A stretch of DNA of 64,000 nucleotides from Mesorhizobium atlanticum. GTDB lineage: Bacteria; Pseudomonadota; Alphaproteobacteria; Rhizobiales; Rhizobiaceae. This document shows positions 8,333-16,906 of the stretch, piece by piece. The position numbers were made by a program, and so were the translations under genes. The stretch lies in assembly GCF_003289965.1 (NCBI RefSeq), contig NZ_QMBQ01000002.1, positions 682,001 through 746,000 on the forward strand, written 5' to 3'. How positions within the stretch are numbered: the first letter of the stretch is position 1; every line of letters begins with the position of its first letter. Under the pieces are notes generated by a model that saw only the letters and a program-made list of their open reading frames with translations, searched no databases and had not been told where the DNA came from.

Positions 8333-9202
8333 ATGCCGCATGGCCGGGAAATCTTCAGAGGCGACGCCGCCGAGCTGGGCCGGCTGCATGAAAGTCGCTG
8401 GCAGTGGCTGGAGGAGGCGGTTGGACCGGCGGTGGCGCTGCCGACCGAATATCCCGACGGCTACCACGTGCCGCGCCACCGCCACAGCCGTAGCCAGCTG
8501 CTGCACGCGCTGGTCGGTGTGGTTCTGGTGACGACGAAACACGGCCGCTGGATGGTGCCGCCCGATCACGCGATGTGGATACCGGCCGGCATCGAGCATT
8601 CGGTCGAGATGCTGGGCGATGTCTCGATGCGCTCGGTCTATGTGATGCCGAACGCCATTGCTGGCCTGCCGGAGGGCTTGCGCGTCGTCGGCATCACCGA
8701 GCTGATGCACAGCCTAATCGTTGAATCGGAGAAATTGCCGCAAGGCGGCGAGCTCGAAGGGCGGGCAGCCCTGGTGATGGGACTTCTGCTGCACGAGATC
8801 CCGAACCTGCCGGAACGCCCGCTCGGCCTGCCGTTCCCATCCGATCCGAAGCTTGCGGCGCTTTGCCGGCGCTTCGTGGCTGCCCCTTCGCCGCATGCGA
8901 CGATCGACGAATGGGCGGACGCAGCCGGCATGAGCCGCCGCACCTTCACCCGCGCTTTCCAGCGCCAGACCGGCCTGTCGCTGTCGACCTGGCGCCAGCA
9001 GGCCTGCCTGTTCGCCGCGCTGCCCAGGCTTGCCGATGGCGAGCCGATCACCAGGGTGGCGCTCGATCTCGGCTACGACAGCGTGCCGGCATTCACCACC
9101 ATGTTCAAGCGCATGCTCGGCGCTTCGCCGCGCGGCTACATGCGCGGCGCGCGCGATGCCGGTGAAAGCCCGCGGCGTGGAGGCGGTCCGCTCGCCGCGT
9201 GA
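8333..9202 (+). CDS. AraC-family transcriptional regulator
   Basis: 289 residues. The N-terminal half is a cupin-like sensor (YHVPRHRHSRSQLLHA, with the metal-type H-x-H-x6-H pattern; WMVPPDHAMWIPAGIEHSV). The C-terminal half has two HTH motifs: TIDEWADAAGMSRRTFTRAFQRQTG and ITRVALDLGYDSVPAFTTMFKRMLGASPRGY, the AraC signature. The cupin plus HTH arrangement resembles NimR-type regulators that control adjacent MFS pumps. It is divergent from the Fsr-type exporter, which is its likely target. Confidence 0.88.
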   Translation: MPHGREIFRGDAAELGRLHESRWQWLEEAVGPAVALPTEYPDGYHVPRHRHSRSQLLHALVGVVLVTTKHGRWMVPPDHAMWIPAGIEHSVEMLGDVSMRSVYVMPNAIAGLPEGLRVVGITELMHSLIVESEKLPQGGELEGRAALVMGLLLHEIPNLPERPLGLPFPSDPKLAALCRRFVAAPSPHATIDEWADAAGMSRRTFTRAFQRQTGLSLSTWRQQACLFAALPRLADGEPITRVALDLGYDSVPAFTTMFKRMLGASPRGYMRGARDAGESPRRGGGPLAA

Positions 9203-9319
9203 AACCGCGCCGCGGCATCCGGCCGATGCGCGGCCTCACTGGGTTCCATCCAGACTTCTGATTGCAAATTGCAATCAGATATGATTCCTTTGCGGGAGCG
9301 TGAAATCGGAGGAAACCCT

Positions 9320-9883
9320 ATGGCGACGATCGTCTATGCCATGCTGACATCGCTGGATGGCTATATTGCCGGGCCGAGCGGAAACATCGACCTGCCGGTT
9401 CCTGAAGAAGAATTGCACCGGCATTTCAACGAGGAGATGAGGCGGACTTCGATCGTGCTCTGCGGACGCCGGATGTATGAGACCATGCGCTTCTGGGACA
9501 GCCCCGAACGGGAGATTGGCGCTGAAGACGTCGAGCGGGATTTTGCGCGCGCCTGGCGTGAAACGCCGAAGATCGTGTTTTCGACCACGCTTGAAGAGGT
9601 TGGACCGAATGCCCGTCTGGTTAGAAATGACGTGGAGGCGGTAGCAAAGTCGCTCAAGGGGGAAGCAACCGGCGAGATTTCCGTCTCCGGGGCGGAATTG
9701 GCCTCCCATCTTGCGCGCGCGGGCCTGATCGACGAGTACCGGCTCTATGTGCATCCGGTCGTGCTGGGTGGCGGCAAGCCGTATTTCCAGTCCGGCCTGT
9801 CGTTGGCGTTGAAGCCGCTCGGCACAGAGCGCCTTGCGCAAGGCGTCACGCTCTTGCGTTACGCGCCCGTGGAAATCGATTAG
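9320..9883 (+). CDS. Dihydrofolate reductase-like protein (RibD C-terminal fold)
   Basis: 187 residues. It begins MATIVYAMLTSLDGYIAGPSGNID, with LCGRRMYETMRFW and KIVFSTTLEEV, and ends EYRLYVHPVVLGGGKPYF. These are the conserved blocks of the YyaP/YwjB group of NADPH-binding RibD-C proteins, usually annotated dihydrofolate reductase family; true DHFR activity is unproven. ATG 9320 has a strong site (GGAGG, 5 bases upstream). The stop codon TAG (9881-9883) is the first part of the family A repeat that follows. Confidence 0.85.
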   Translation: MATIVYAMLTSLDGYIAGPSGNIDLPVPEEELHRHFNEEMRRTSIVLCGRRMYETMRFWDSPEREIGAEDVERDFARAWRETPKIVFSTTLEEVGPNARLVRNDVEAVAKSLKGEATGEISVSGAELASHLARAGLIDEYRLYVHPVVLGGGKPYFQSGLSLALKPLGTERLAQGVTLLRYAPVEID

Positions 9884-10008
9884 AGCAATTCCAGGAAAAG
9901 TCTGGGCGGTTAGGCTCGGCGACTTCGCCGTAGCCTTCCGTCCGGAATTGCGTAAAAACAAGGAGATAGAGCGGTTCGCCGTTTCCGTGAAACGGTGAAA
10001 CGCTCTAG
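9881..10008. repeat. Palindromic intergenic repeat, family A
   Basis: Starts TAGAGCAATTCCAGGAAAAG and ends with ACGCTCTAG, so its tips are an inverted repeat. The middle holds GGAATTGCG and GAGCGGTTCGCCG. It sits between two convergent genes and provides both stop codons: TAG 9881-9883 for the reductase and, on the minus strand, TAG 10007-10005 for prs. Confidence 0.85.
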
Positions 10009-10940
10009 TCGAACAGGCTCGAGACCGACTCTTCCGTCGCCGTGCGCGAGATCGCCTCGCCCATCAGGTCCGCGATGGAAATGACGCGAATATTCGGTGC
10101 GTCGAGCACGCCCTGCGTCGGCTGGATGGAATCGGTGATCACCAGCTCCTGCAGCTTCGAGCTGGCGATACGGGCGACGGCGCCGCCCGACAGCACGCCA
10201 TGGGTGATATAGGCGGTGACGGAGGTCGCGCCGTTGGCCAGCAGCGCGTCGGCCGCATTGCACAGCGTGCCGCCGGAATCCACGATGTCGTCGATCAGCA
10301 GGCAGTCCTTGCCGGCGACCGCGCCGATGATGTTCATGACTTCCGATTCACCGGGGCGCTCGCGGCGCTTGTCGACGATGGCCAACTGCGCGTCGAAACG
10401 CTTGGCCAGCGCGCGCGCCCGCACCACGCCGCCGATGTCGGGCGACACGACCACGACATTGCCGAGCTGCTTGTATTTGGCCTTCACGTCGCGAGCCATC
10501 ACCGGCACCGAGAACAGATTGTCGGTCGGGATGTCGAAGAAACCCTGGATCTGGCCGGCATGCAGGTCGAGCGTCAGCACGCGGTCGGCGCCGGCGCGGG
10601 TGATCATGTTGGCGACCAGCTTGGCCGAGATCGGCGTGCGGCCGGAGGCGCGGCGATCCTGCCTTGCATAGCCGAAATAGGGGATGACCGCCGTGATGCG
10701 CCGCGCCGAGGAGCGCATGAAGGCGTCGATCATGATGAGCAATTCCATCAGGTGGTCGTTGGTCGGATAAGAGGTCGACTGCAGGATGAAGACATCCTCG
10801 CCGCGCACGTTTTCCTGAATCTCGACGAAGATTTCCTGGTCGGCGAAGCGCCTGACGCTGGCCTTACCCAGCGGGATGTTGAGATAGCGAGCGACCGCCT
10901 CGGCCAGCACCCGGTTGGAATTGCCCGCGAAAAGCTTCAT
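10005..10940 (-). CDS. prs: Ribose-phosphate pyrophosphokinase
   Basis: 311 residues, normal length. It makes PRPP from ribose 5-phosphate and ATP for purine, pyrimidine, His, Trp and NAD synthesis. [20 protein letters not shown] is the usual start. [18 protein letters not shown], the ATP-loop region [35 protein letters not shown] and the PRPP loop [10 protein letters not shown] are all present. In relatives prs is adjacent to rplY; here 7 kb of accessory genes intervene. Its stop codon lies in the tip of the family A repeat. Confidence 0.98.
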   Translation of the reverse strand: MKLFAGNSNRVLAEAVARYLNIPLGKASVRRFADQEIFVEIQENVRGEDVFILQSTSYPTNDHLMELLIMIDAFMRSSARRITAVIPYFGYARQDRRASGRTPISAKLVANMITRAGADRVLTLDLHAGQIQGFFDIPTDNLFSVPVMARDVKAKYKQLGNVVVVSPDIGGVVRARALAKRFDAQLAIVDKRRERPGESEVMNIIGAVAGKDCLLIDDIVDSGGTLCNAADALLANGATSVTAYITHGVLSGGAVARIASSKLQELVITDSIQPTQGVLDAPNIRVISIADLMGEAISRTATEESVSSLFD

Positions 10941-10995
10941 GCACCGTTCCTGGTGAAGGATGGAGAGACCCGACAGACTCTCATGAGCCTTTTAA

Positions 10996-11015
10996 GCGGG
11001 CTTTTAGCGGCCCGC
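10996..11015 (-). terminator. Possible weak terminator upstream of prs
   Basis: Arms GCGGGC (10996-11001) and GCCCGC (11010-11015) with an 8-base loop, after the lipoprotein gene on the minus strand. The following minus-strand sequence is A-rich rather than T-rich, so activity is uncertain. Confidence 0.3.
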
Positions 11016-11113
11016 GCCGGTATTGCAAGCCTCGTTGTGGGGAATCCATCCGGCGACCGCAACAAACACGGAAAACATCGCAAGCCGGCAACAGTTCGGC
11101 CGGCATGGTCCGG

Positions 11114-11755
11114 TCAACCGGCGCCGCCGCTGCCGAGCCACGCGGCGAACTGATCGATCGTCTGGTCGGCGATGGCCTGCATGGTCGCGGGCGCCACCGT
11201 CGGCCAGCCCTCGCCGCTGCCGACCGCTGGCGCTTTTTGCTGGCCATTGATGCGATGCAGGCGGTTTCCCGAGGGGTCGTAAATGTCCCAGACGTAGATA
11301 ACGGTGGTGTCCTTGCCCTCGGACATCGTCGAGAAATAGCCTTTCAGCACGTGCGTCGCCGTCTGGTCGGTGCTGCCGACAAGCGTCAGGCCACGCTGTT
11401 TGGCGCGGGTCTGCAGTTCCGCCGTCAACGGTGCCGCCGCGTCTACCGACGCGCCGACGATCGGCGCCACCTGCAGGCGCGTCTTCGCGAGAACAGCGGT
11501 CTGGGCCGGTGTCCTGGAAGTGGTGGGTGAGGATGTCATGGGCGAGGCTGCGGCGGAAGGCGCGGGAGAAGGGGCAGGCGCGGTCGCGGTCGGGGTTGTG
11601 GCCGTCGTCGATGTGCCTTGCGGGGCGGACGAGGACTGGGCCGAACTCGTCGGCGGAGTGATGGCCGAAGGTTCCAGCACGTCCTTGGCGTTGGTGCAGG
11701 CGCCGAGCGCCAGCGCCGCAAGCAATGACACGGTCGTCACCCGCGATCGTCTCAT
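11114..11755 (-). CDS. Hypothetical lipoprotein with Ser/Thr/Pro/Ala-rich linker
   Basis: 213 residues. The signal sequence MRRSRVTTVSLLAALALGAC ends in a lipobox with Cys20. Residues 30-85 are a low-complexity Ser/Thr/Pro/Ala linker, probably extended across the periplasm. The C-terminal part (about 90-210) looks globular (VLKGYFSTMSEG, VIYVWDIYDPSGNRLHRING) and resembles uncharacterised rhizobial lipoproteins. It lies on the same strand between the M24 gene and prs, 55 bases after the former. No function can be assigned. Confidence 0.75.
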   Translation of the reverse strand: MRRSRVTTVSLLAALALGACTNAKDVLEPSAITPPTSSAQSSSAPQGTSTTATTPTATAPAPSPAPSAAASPMTSSPTTSRTPAQTAVLAKTRLQVAPIVGASVDAAAPLTAELQTRAKQRGLTLVGSTDQTATHVLKGYFSTMSEGKDTTVIYVWDIYDPSGNRLHRINGQQKAPAVGSGEGWPTVAPATMQAIADQTIDQFAAWLGSGGAG

Positions 11756-11810
11756 TTGCTTGAAAACTCCCTACTGGCGAACGCCCCCGCGTGAACGAAC
11801 CATTATGGAT

Positions 11811-12962
11811 TCACTGCACGATCAAGTCGAGATCATGGCGCGATAGCGGCTTCGGCGCTGATTCCGTGGTGAGGTAGGTGCGGCCGAGCGTCATCGCTGT
11901 CTCGGTCTCGGAGTCCATGATGATCATATGCGCGAACAGCGTCATGTTGGGCGCGATCGGTTCCGGGTTGCCCTGATAGAACATCGGCATGTCCATCCAG
12001 GACGGCGTGAAGCGGGCGCCGACCGAGTAGCCACAGGCGTTCAGCCGGTGCTTGGTCAGATTGTGCGCCTCGAGCGTGCGGGCATGCGCGTCGAAGACGT
12101 CACCGAAAGTGTTGCCAGGCGTCATCGCCTTTTCGACGGCGAGCAGCGCGGCTTGGGAAGCGTCGAACAGTTCCTGATGGCGCTTCGACACCTTGCCCGT
12201 CAAAATGGTGCGCATCATGGGGGCATGATAGTGGTGGAACACACCGGCCCATTCGAGGGTCAGCTGGTCGTTCTTGGTGAGCTTGCGGCGGCCGGCCTTG
12301 TAGCGGCAGAGCAGGGCATCGGCACCTGAGCCGATAATGTATTCGTTGGCGGGATAGTCGCCGCCGCCGGCAAAGACCGCGCCCTGCATGGCGGCGAGGA
12401 TGAGCCCTTCGTCGCCGCCTTGCCTGATCAGCGGCAGCGCCGCGTCCAGCGCGTCATCGGAAAGATTGGCGGCCTTTTCCGCCTTGGCGATCTCGGCCGG
12501 GCTCTTGAACAGGCGCAGCCGGCCGACGATTCCTGAGGCATCGGCGATCTGGCCGAAGGTCTGCAACTGCTCGTCGAGGCGGCGGCCGTTATAGGCGGTC
12601 AGGCCGTGGGTGTCGTATTCGACGCCGATGCGGGCGCCGAGCAGGTCGAGGTCGTTGAGGAGGTTGCGCAGGTCGATCGCCGGGTTGGCGCCCTGACGAT
12701 CGGTCCACAGCACGATGTTTTCGATGGTCGAGGTATGGCGCGCTTGCCTGAGATCAGCCGAACGGGTGAGCAGCACCATCGAGCCGTCGGCCTTCACCAC
12801 CAGGCACTGGAAAAAGCAGAAGCCAAAGGTGTCGTAGCCGGTCAGCCAGTACATGCTCTCCTGCGCGAACAAGAGCACGGCGTCGAGCTTCTTTTCGGCC
12901 ATCTCGATCAGCAGCCGGTCACGCCGCGCGTCGAATTCCGAACGTTCGAAATGCAGCGCCAT
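11811..12962 (-). CDS. M24-family (creatinase/aminopeptidase P fold) protein, metal ligands apparently lost
   Basis: 383 residues with a creatinase N-domain (about 1-145; SMYWLTGYDTFGF) and a pita-bread C-domain. In active M24 peptidases five ligands (Asp, Asp, His, Glu, Glu) are conserved. Here the first block reads LTLEWAGVFHHYHAPMMRTI (residues 234-253), with Glu237 and Pro248 where the two Asp are expected. GHG is replaced by GYSVGARFTP, and the TIEPG-like block by LFAHMIIMD. It is therefore probably not a standard metallopeptidase; creatinase-like hydrolysis or a non-catalytic role is possible. The ATG overlaps the pgeF stop (TAATG), so the two are translationally coupled. Confidence 0.8.
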   Translation of the reverse strand: MALHFERSEFDARRDRLLIEMAEKKLDAVLLFAQESMYWLTGYDTFGFCFFQCLVVKADGSMVLLTRSADLRQARHTSTIENIVLWTDRQGANPAIDLRNLLNDLDLLGARIGVEYDTHGLTAYNGRRLDEQLQTFGQIADASGIVGRLRLFKSPAEIAKAEKAANLSDDALDAALPLIRQGGDEGLILAAMQGAVFAGGGDYPANEYIIGSGADALLCRYKAGRRKLTKNDQLTLEWAGVFHHYHAPMMRTILTGKVSKRHQELFDASQAALLAVEKAMTPGNTFGDVFDAHARTLEAHNLTKHRLNACGYSVGARFTPSWMDMPMFYQGNPEPIAPNMTLFAHMIIMDSETETAMTLGRTYLTTESAPKPLSRHDLDLIVQ

Positions 12963-13750
12963 TACTCTTTCTCCAGTACGATTGCCGAAACCTGACGCCC
13001 GTAATCCGCTTCCTTGCGGTGGGTGGTGCGCCGGTAGGAATAGAAAAGATCTTCTTCCGCGTAGGTGCAGCGGCCAAGGCCTTCGGCGGTCACGCCGGCC
13101 TTGCGCAGCCGGTCGACCGTATATTGGTTGAGGTCGAACATCGAGTGGCCCACCGTCTTGGACGGCCTGAAATAGCGGGCATTGCCGGCGTCGGCCTCGA
13201 CGAAGCGTGCGACGAATTCAGGCCCGACCTCGTAATTGTCGGGGCCGATCGAGGGGCCAAGCACCGCGACGATGCGGTCGCGGCGGGCGCCGAGGCCTTC
13301 CATCGCCAAGACGGTGTTTTCGAGCACGCCGGTGAAGGCGCCCTTCCAGCCGGCATGCGCGGCGCCGATGACGCGCGCCTCGGCATCGGCGAACAACACC
13401 GGCCCGCAATCGGCGGTCGATGCGCCGATGGCGATGCCCGGACGGTCTGTGACGATGGCGTCGGCTTTCGGACGAGAACCGGCGAATGGTTTCCTGGCGA
13501 CAACGACATCCGGCGAGTGGATCTGGTGCGCGGTCAGCAGATGGTCCGCGGGCACGCCCATCCAGTCGGCGACGCGCCGCCGGTTCTCGGCGACCAATGT
13601 CTGGTCGTCGCTGGAGCCCGTGCCGATGTTGAGGCCCCGATAGATGCCGTCGGAGACGCCGCCGATGCGGGTGAAGTAGCCGTGGCGTATGCCTTGCGCC
13701 TTTTCGAGCTGCGGCGAGCGAACTGGATCGGGTCTTGTCTGATTCAGCAT
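12962..13750 (-). CDS. pgeF: Peptidoglycan editing factor PgeF (YfiH/laccase-domain family)
   Basis: 262 residues. The family acts on nucleosides (as a purine nucleoside phosphorylase in some members) and, in E. coli, on mis-incorporated L-Ser in peptidoglycan precursors. Visible blocks: GYFTRIGGVSDGIYRGLNIG near the start, TADCGPVLFAD (zinc Cys), GAAHAGWKGAFTGVL (His) and LGPSIGPDNYEVG. The upstream in-frame TTG at 13786 lacks support, so I start at ATG 13750 (MLNQTRPDP), where homologues begin. It follows the methyltransferase gene by 87 bases. Confidence 0.92.
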   Translation of the reverse strand: MLNQTRPDPVRSPQLEKAQGIRHGYFTRIGGVSDGIYRGLNIGTGSSDDQTLVAENRRRVADWMGVPADHLLTAHQIHSPDVVVARKPFAGSRPKADAIVTDRPGIAIGASTADCGPVLFADAEARVIGAAHAGWKGAFTGVLENTVLAMEGLGARRDRIVAVLGPSIGPDNYEVGPEFVARFVEADAGNARYFRPSKTVGHSMFDLNQYTVDRLRKAGVTAEGLGRCTYAEEDLFYSYRRTTHRKEADYGRQVSAIVLEKE

Positions 13751-13837
13751 GGTTGGGTTGTCGTCCGTGCAAGGCGGGTTCGTCAAGGCGAAGTTCGGAG
13801 AACGAAGCGGACCAGCCGGGGAGGCCGTTCACCGATT

Positions 13838-14905
13838 TCAGGCGGCTTTCGCCGCCGGCAGGACCTTCATCACCTTGAACAGATCACCCATTGCCTCGGG
13901 GCCGGCCAAACGTTCGACCGCGTCCGAGATGGCTTGACGTGTTTCGGCATCGGCATTGGCGCCGAGTGTGCCGGCGCGTTCGAGCAGGCCCATGCCGAGC
14001 AGGAATTCGCCCTGGGTCGACAATTGCACGTCGAGACCGTGGGCGCGCGCGATGTCGGCAAGAACTGCGAAATCGACGTGGGCGGTGAGGTCGGCTTCGC
14101 CTGGATTGGCCAAAACGTCCTCGCGCTGGTGACGGCGCAGCGCCTGGAAAGTGTCGCCGATGCCCGGCTGCAGATGGCCGTAGTCCATGAAAAGGCCGGC
14201 GCCGCCCTGGCCGGCTATGCGTTCGGCGATCCGCGCCATCAGCGCCGACCGGGCAGGCGCCACCTCGACGACGGCGCCTTGCGGCGCGTCGGCGGCGCCG
14301 GGGGGCAGCAGCGCCGGGTCGACGGAACCCGCGCCGGCGAAGAAGTGCAGTTCATCGGCACCATCGAGGCCGATCACGCGCTCGCGCCAGCCCGTGCCGA
14401 CATAGACGAACTGCCGGATCGGCACCGCGTCGAACAATTCGTTGCCGACGATGAAGAGCGGCTGTAGGGGCAGCGTGTCGATGGTCTGGTGCCAGACAAG
14501 CGCATCGCTATGACCGGCGAGCGTCTGTTTCTGGATTTCAGCCAGGCGCGGGCTGGTCTCGATCATGGCAAAGGAGGCGCCGGCCACCAGCGCCGGGTCT
14601 AGCTGGGACCAGGTGCGCAGCATGTCCTTCATCAGCGTGCCGCGGCCGGGTCCGATCTCGGCAAAGGTGGCGGGTTGGGGACGGCCGGCACCCTGCCAGG
14701 CCTGGTAGAGCCAGACAGCGACGAGCTCGCCGAACATCTGGCTGATCTCAGGGGCAGTGATGAAGTCGCCGGCGGCGCCGAAGGGCTCGCGCGTCGTGTA
14801 ATAGCCCTCGTCGGGATCGAACAGGCAGAGCGCCATATATTCGCTGACCGGGATCGGCCCCGCCGCGCCGATCAGGCCAATGATGCGCTGCTTCAGTGTG
14901 CTCAT
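13838..14905 (-). CDS. SAM-dependent methyltransferase, MidA/NDUFAF7 family
   Basis: 355 residues. Contains [40 protein letters not shown], the highly conserved start of this family, then [16 protein letters not shown], the SAM-binding glycine loop, and [14 protein letters not shown]. The eukaryotic homologue NDUFAF7 methylates an arginine of complex I subunit NDUFS2; the bacterial target is presumably NuoD/NuoC but is not proven. ATG 14905 shares four bases (ATGA) with the lgt stop, indicating translational coupling with lgt upstream. Confidence 0.92.
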   Translation of the reverse strand: MSTLKQRIIGLIGAAGPIPVSEYMALCLFDPDEGYYTTREPFGAAGDFITAPEISQMFGELVAVWLYQAWQGAGRPQPATFAEIGPGRGTLMKDMLRTWSQLDPALVAGASFAMIETSPRLAEIQKQTLAGHSDALVWHQTIDTLPLQPLFIVGNELFDAVPIRQFVYVGTGWRERVIGLDGADELHFFAGAGSVDPALLPPGAADAPQGAVVEVAPARSALMARIAERIAGQGGAGLFMDYGHLQPGIGDTFQALRRHQREDVLANPGEADLTAHVDFAVLADIARAHGLDVQLSTQGEFLLGMGLLERAGTLGANADAETRQAISDAVERLAGPEAMGDLFKVMKVLPAAKAA

Positions 14906-15780
14906 GCCGCCCGCGGCTGCGGCGCCGGCTTTGCAGTCGCCATCGCCCAAATGCCGGCAAGCACCATCGGTGTGGACAGGATCATGCCCATGGTCAACCA
15001 GTTGGTGCCAAGCAGATAGCCGAGCTGCTGGTCGGGCTCGCGGAAGAATTCGACGAAGATGCGCGACAGGCCGTAGCCGCAGATGAAGGCGCCGCCGACG
15101 AAGCGCGGTGTCTTCAGCTTGAGCCGCGAATGGGTGAGGAAGCGCAGCACCAGGAACAGCACCAGGCCTTCGAGCAAGGCCTCATAGAGCTGGCTTGGGT
15201 GGCGTGTGAACGGGCCGCCATTGGGGAACTCGATCGCCCATGGCACGTTCGAGGGTCGGCCCCAAAGCTCAGAATTGATGAAGTTGGCGACACGCACAAG
15301 GCCGAGCCCGACAGGCACGCCCGCCGACACCACGTCGAACAGTGTCCAGGTGGGAATGCGGCGCCTGAGCGAGAACAGCGTCATCGCAAGGATGACGCCG
15401 AGCAGGCCGCCATGGAACGACATGCCGCCCTGCCAGACGGCGAAAATGTCGAGCGGATGCGCGATGTAGCGCGGCAGATCATAAAACAGCACGTAACCGG
15501 TGCGCCCGCCGAGCACGACGCCGATCGCCGCCCAGACGATGAAATCGTCGAGATCCTCGGGCTTCATCGGCAAATGGCCGTCCGGCCAGAGGCGGATGTT
15601 GGTGACCAGCCGCTTGGCATACCACCAGGCAAAGAGGATGCCGACAATGTAGCCGACGCCGTACCAGTGCACCGCCAGCGGTCCGATGTTGACGATGACC
15701 GGGTCGATGTTGGGGAAGGGCAGGGAGGCCAGCGGCAAAAGGAAATATTCGCTCAAAACGGGGATCCCGGTGACGGTCAC
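14902..15780 (-). CDS. lgt: Prolipoprotein diacylglyceryl transferase
   Basis: 292 residues with seven predicted membrane segments. It transfers diacylglycerol from phosphatidylglycerol to the lipobox Cys of prolipoproteins in the inner membrane. The sequence has [43 protein letters not shown] (catalytic-region His) and [17 protein letters not shown] (here [15 protein letters not shown]), followed by [12 protein letters not shown]. The start is GTG 15780; there is no good ATG nearby. It heads the lgt-methyltransferase-pgeF-M24 operon and serves the many lipoproteins in this genome. Confidence 0.97.
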   Translation of the reverse strand: MTVTGIPVLSEYFLLPLASLPFPNIDPVIVNIGPLAVHWYGVGYIVGILFAWWYAKRLVTNIRLWPDGHLPMKPEDLDDFIVWAAIGVVLGGRTGYVLFYDLPRYIAHPLDIFAVWQGGMSFHGGLLGVILAMTLFSLRRRIPTWTLFDVVSAGVPVGLGLVRVANFINSELWGRPSNVPWAIEFPNGGPFTRHPSQLYEALLEGLVLFLVLRFLTHSRLKLKTPRFVGGAFICGYGLSRIFVEFFREPDQQLGYLLGTNWLTMGMILSTPMVLAGIWAMATAKPAPQPRAA

Positions 15781-15862
15781 GAGTGCGCGCGGACCATGCG
15801 GCAGGGTTTTGGCGGGGTCAAGGCAAGGTGGCGATTGCCTTGATCGCTACAGATGGCGGTTT

Positions 15863-16102
15863 TCAAACCGGCGGTTTGCCTGCGACAATTTGCTTTAGAG
15901 CGTCGTTGATCCTGTCCTGCCAGCCTGGACCATCTTCCTGGAAGTGGTCCAGCACGGCTCGATCGATTCTGATCGAAACAAGCTCTCTGACGTTCGGTGC
16001 GCTGGCGGGCTCGCGAATCGCGGCCGCTGGTTTCTTGACCGGTTTGAAGGCGGCTTCTGCGGCGGCCATCGGATCTGTCGGTCGGCGCGGGGTGGTTGCC
16101 AT
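15863..16102 (-). CDS. BrnA-like antitoxin (DUF4415), apparently orphan
   Basis: 79 residues. The C-terminal half, VSIRIDRAVLDHFQEDGPGWQDRINDALK, is the ribbon-helix-helix domain typical of BrnA/DUF4415 antitoxins, which neutralise BrnT RNase toxins and autorepress. The N-terminal 40 residues are Ala/Pro/Lys-rich and probably flexible. A brnT toxin gene is normally immediately upstream; here the upstream neighbour on the other strand is ubiK and no BrnT-like frame is visible. ATG 16102 is chosen over an upstream in-frame start that would add an unrelated Cys-rich segment. Confidence 0.75.
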   Translation of the reverse strand: MATTPRRPTDPMAAAEAAFKPVKKPAAAIREPASAPNVRELVSIRIDRAVLDHFQEDGPGWQDRINDALKQIVAGKPPV

Positions 16103-16290
16103 TGGTTGACCCTGACTGAAGAGTGCTGAAGCAATGCAACACACTAGGCGATTTGGCGCCTTCAAGTACAGCCGCGCAAAGGCACTGCTGCGCTATGCGC
16201 CATAGCAACGCACGGGGCGCATTGGCCCTTAACGTTCTTGCATTCCGCGCCGCGCGCCACTACGTCAAAATGACAAAGCGAGGATCTGCC

Positions 16291-16593
16291 ATGGCGACCG
16301 GACCGAACCGCATTCTCGACGAATTCGCAAAGATCATGACCGATGCCGCGGGTGCCGCGCAGGGCGTGCGGCGCGAGGTGGAGACGGCGTTCCGGGCGCA
16401 GGCCGAGCGCATGCTGAATTCCATGGATGTGGTGCAGCGCGAAGAATTCGAGGCTGTGCGAGAGATGGCGGTCAAGGCGAGGGAAGACAACATCCAGCTG
16501 GCGACGCGCGTTGAGGCGCTCGAGGCCAAGCTTGCCGAACTGACCGGACAGGCCGCACCTGCGGGTGCAGCGAAGCCCCGCGCAAAAAAATAA
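16291..16593 (+). CDS. ubiK: UbiK-family accessory factor (BMFP coiled-coil protein)
   Basis: 100 residues. MATGPNRILDEFAKIMTDAAGAAQGVRREVETAFRAQ followed by a predicted coiled coil (VVQREEFEAVREMAVKAREDNIQLATRVEALEAKLAEL) matches the BMFP/YqiC/UbiK family. E. coli UbiK helps aerobic ubiquinone synthesis; the Brucella homologue is membrane-fusogenic. The tail is Ala/Lys-rich. ATG 16291 has AGGA 8 bases upstream; an in-frame ATG 21 bases earlier is less well placed. Confidence 0.88.
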   Translation: MATGPNRILDEFAKIMTDAAGAAQGVRREVETAFRAQAERMLNSMDVVQREEFEAVREMAVKAREDNIQLATRVEALEAKLAELTGQAAPAGAAKPRAKK

Positions 16594-16906
16594 TCGTTAA
16601 ACTTTTCCACATAGCGCGATCCGAAAAATCGCTTTGCCGTGAATCGCTTACCGGCATTGCATGAATCTTCGTGACAGCCACCTTTCCACATGCGGATGAC
16701 GCAGTGCGAAAAATTGGGCTGTTCACGCGACTCCCGATCAATAGACTGAATTTGTTGCATGATTCGAAGCAGGGTCATGCGCCGGGCGGTGGGGTCCGGT
16801 TGGGTCTTTGCGTTGGAAAGTCCTGACCGTCCGAGTTCTAGACAAGATTGTTCGTCGTGTGTGCCCCGCGGAGCGTGTGGCGCTCCCCTGAACACAGGAA
16901 GCATTC
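16594..16906 (+). promoter_or_regulatory. Intergenic region with a cluster of GANTC sites
   Basis: 313 bases upstream of ybjN with no gene. Four GANTC sites, the target of the alphaproteobacterial CcrM methyltransferase, lie at 16641, 16663, 16729 and 16761. Two copies of TTTCCACAT also occur. The remainder shows nothing recognisable. Confidence 0.4.

Noticed and set aside
12962..13786. TTG start for PgeF 12 codons upstream
   Set aside because: The ATG at 13750 gives the normal family length; the extra residues (TNPPCTDDNPT) are not family-like.
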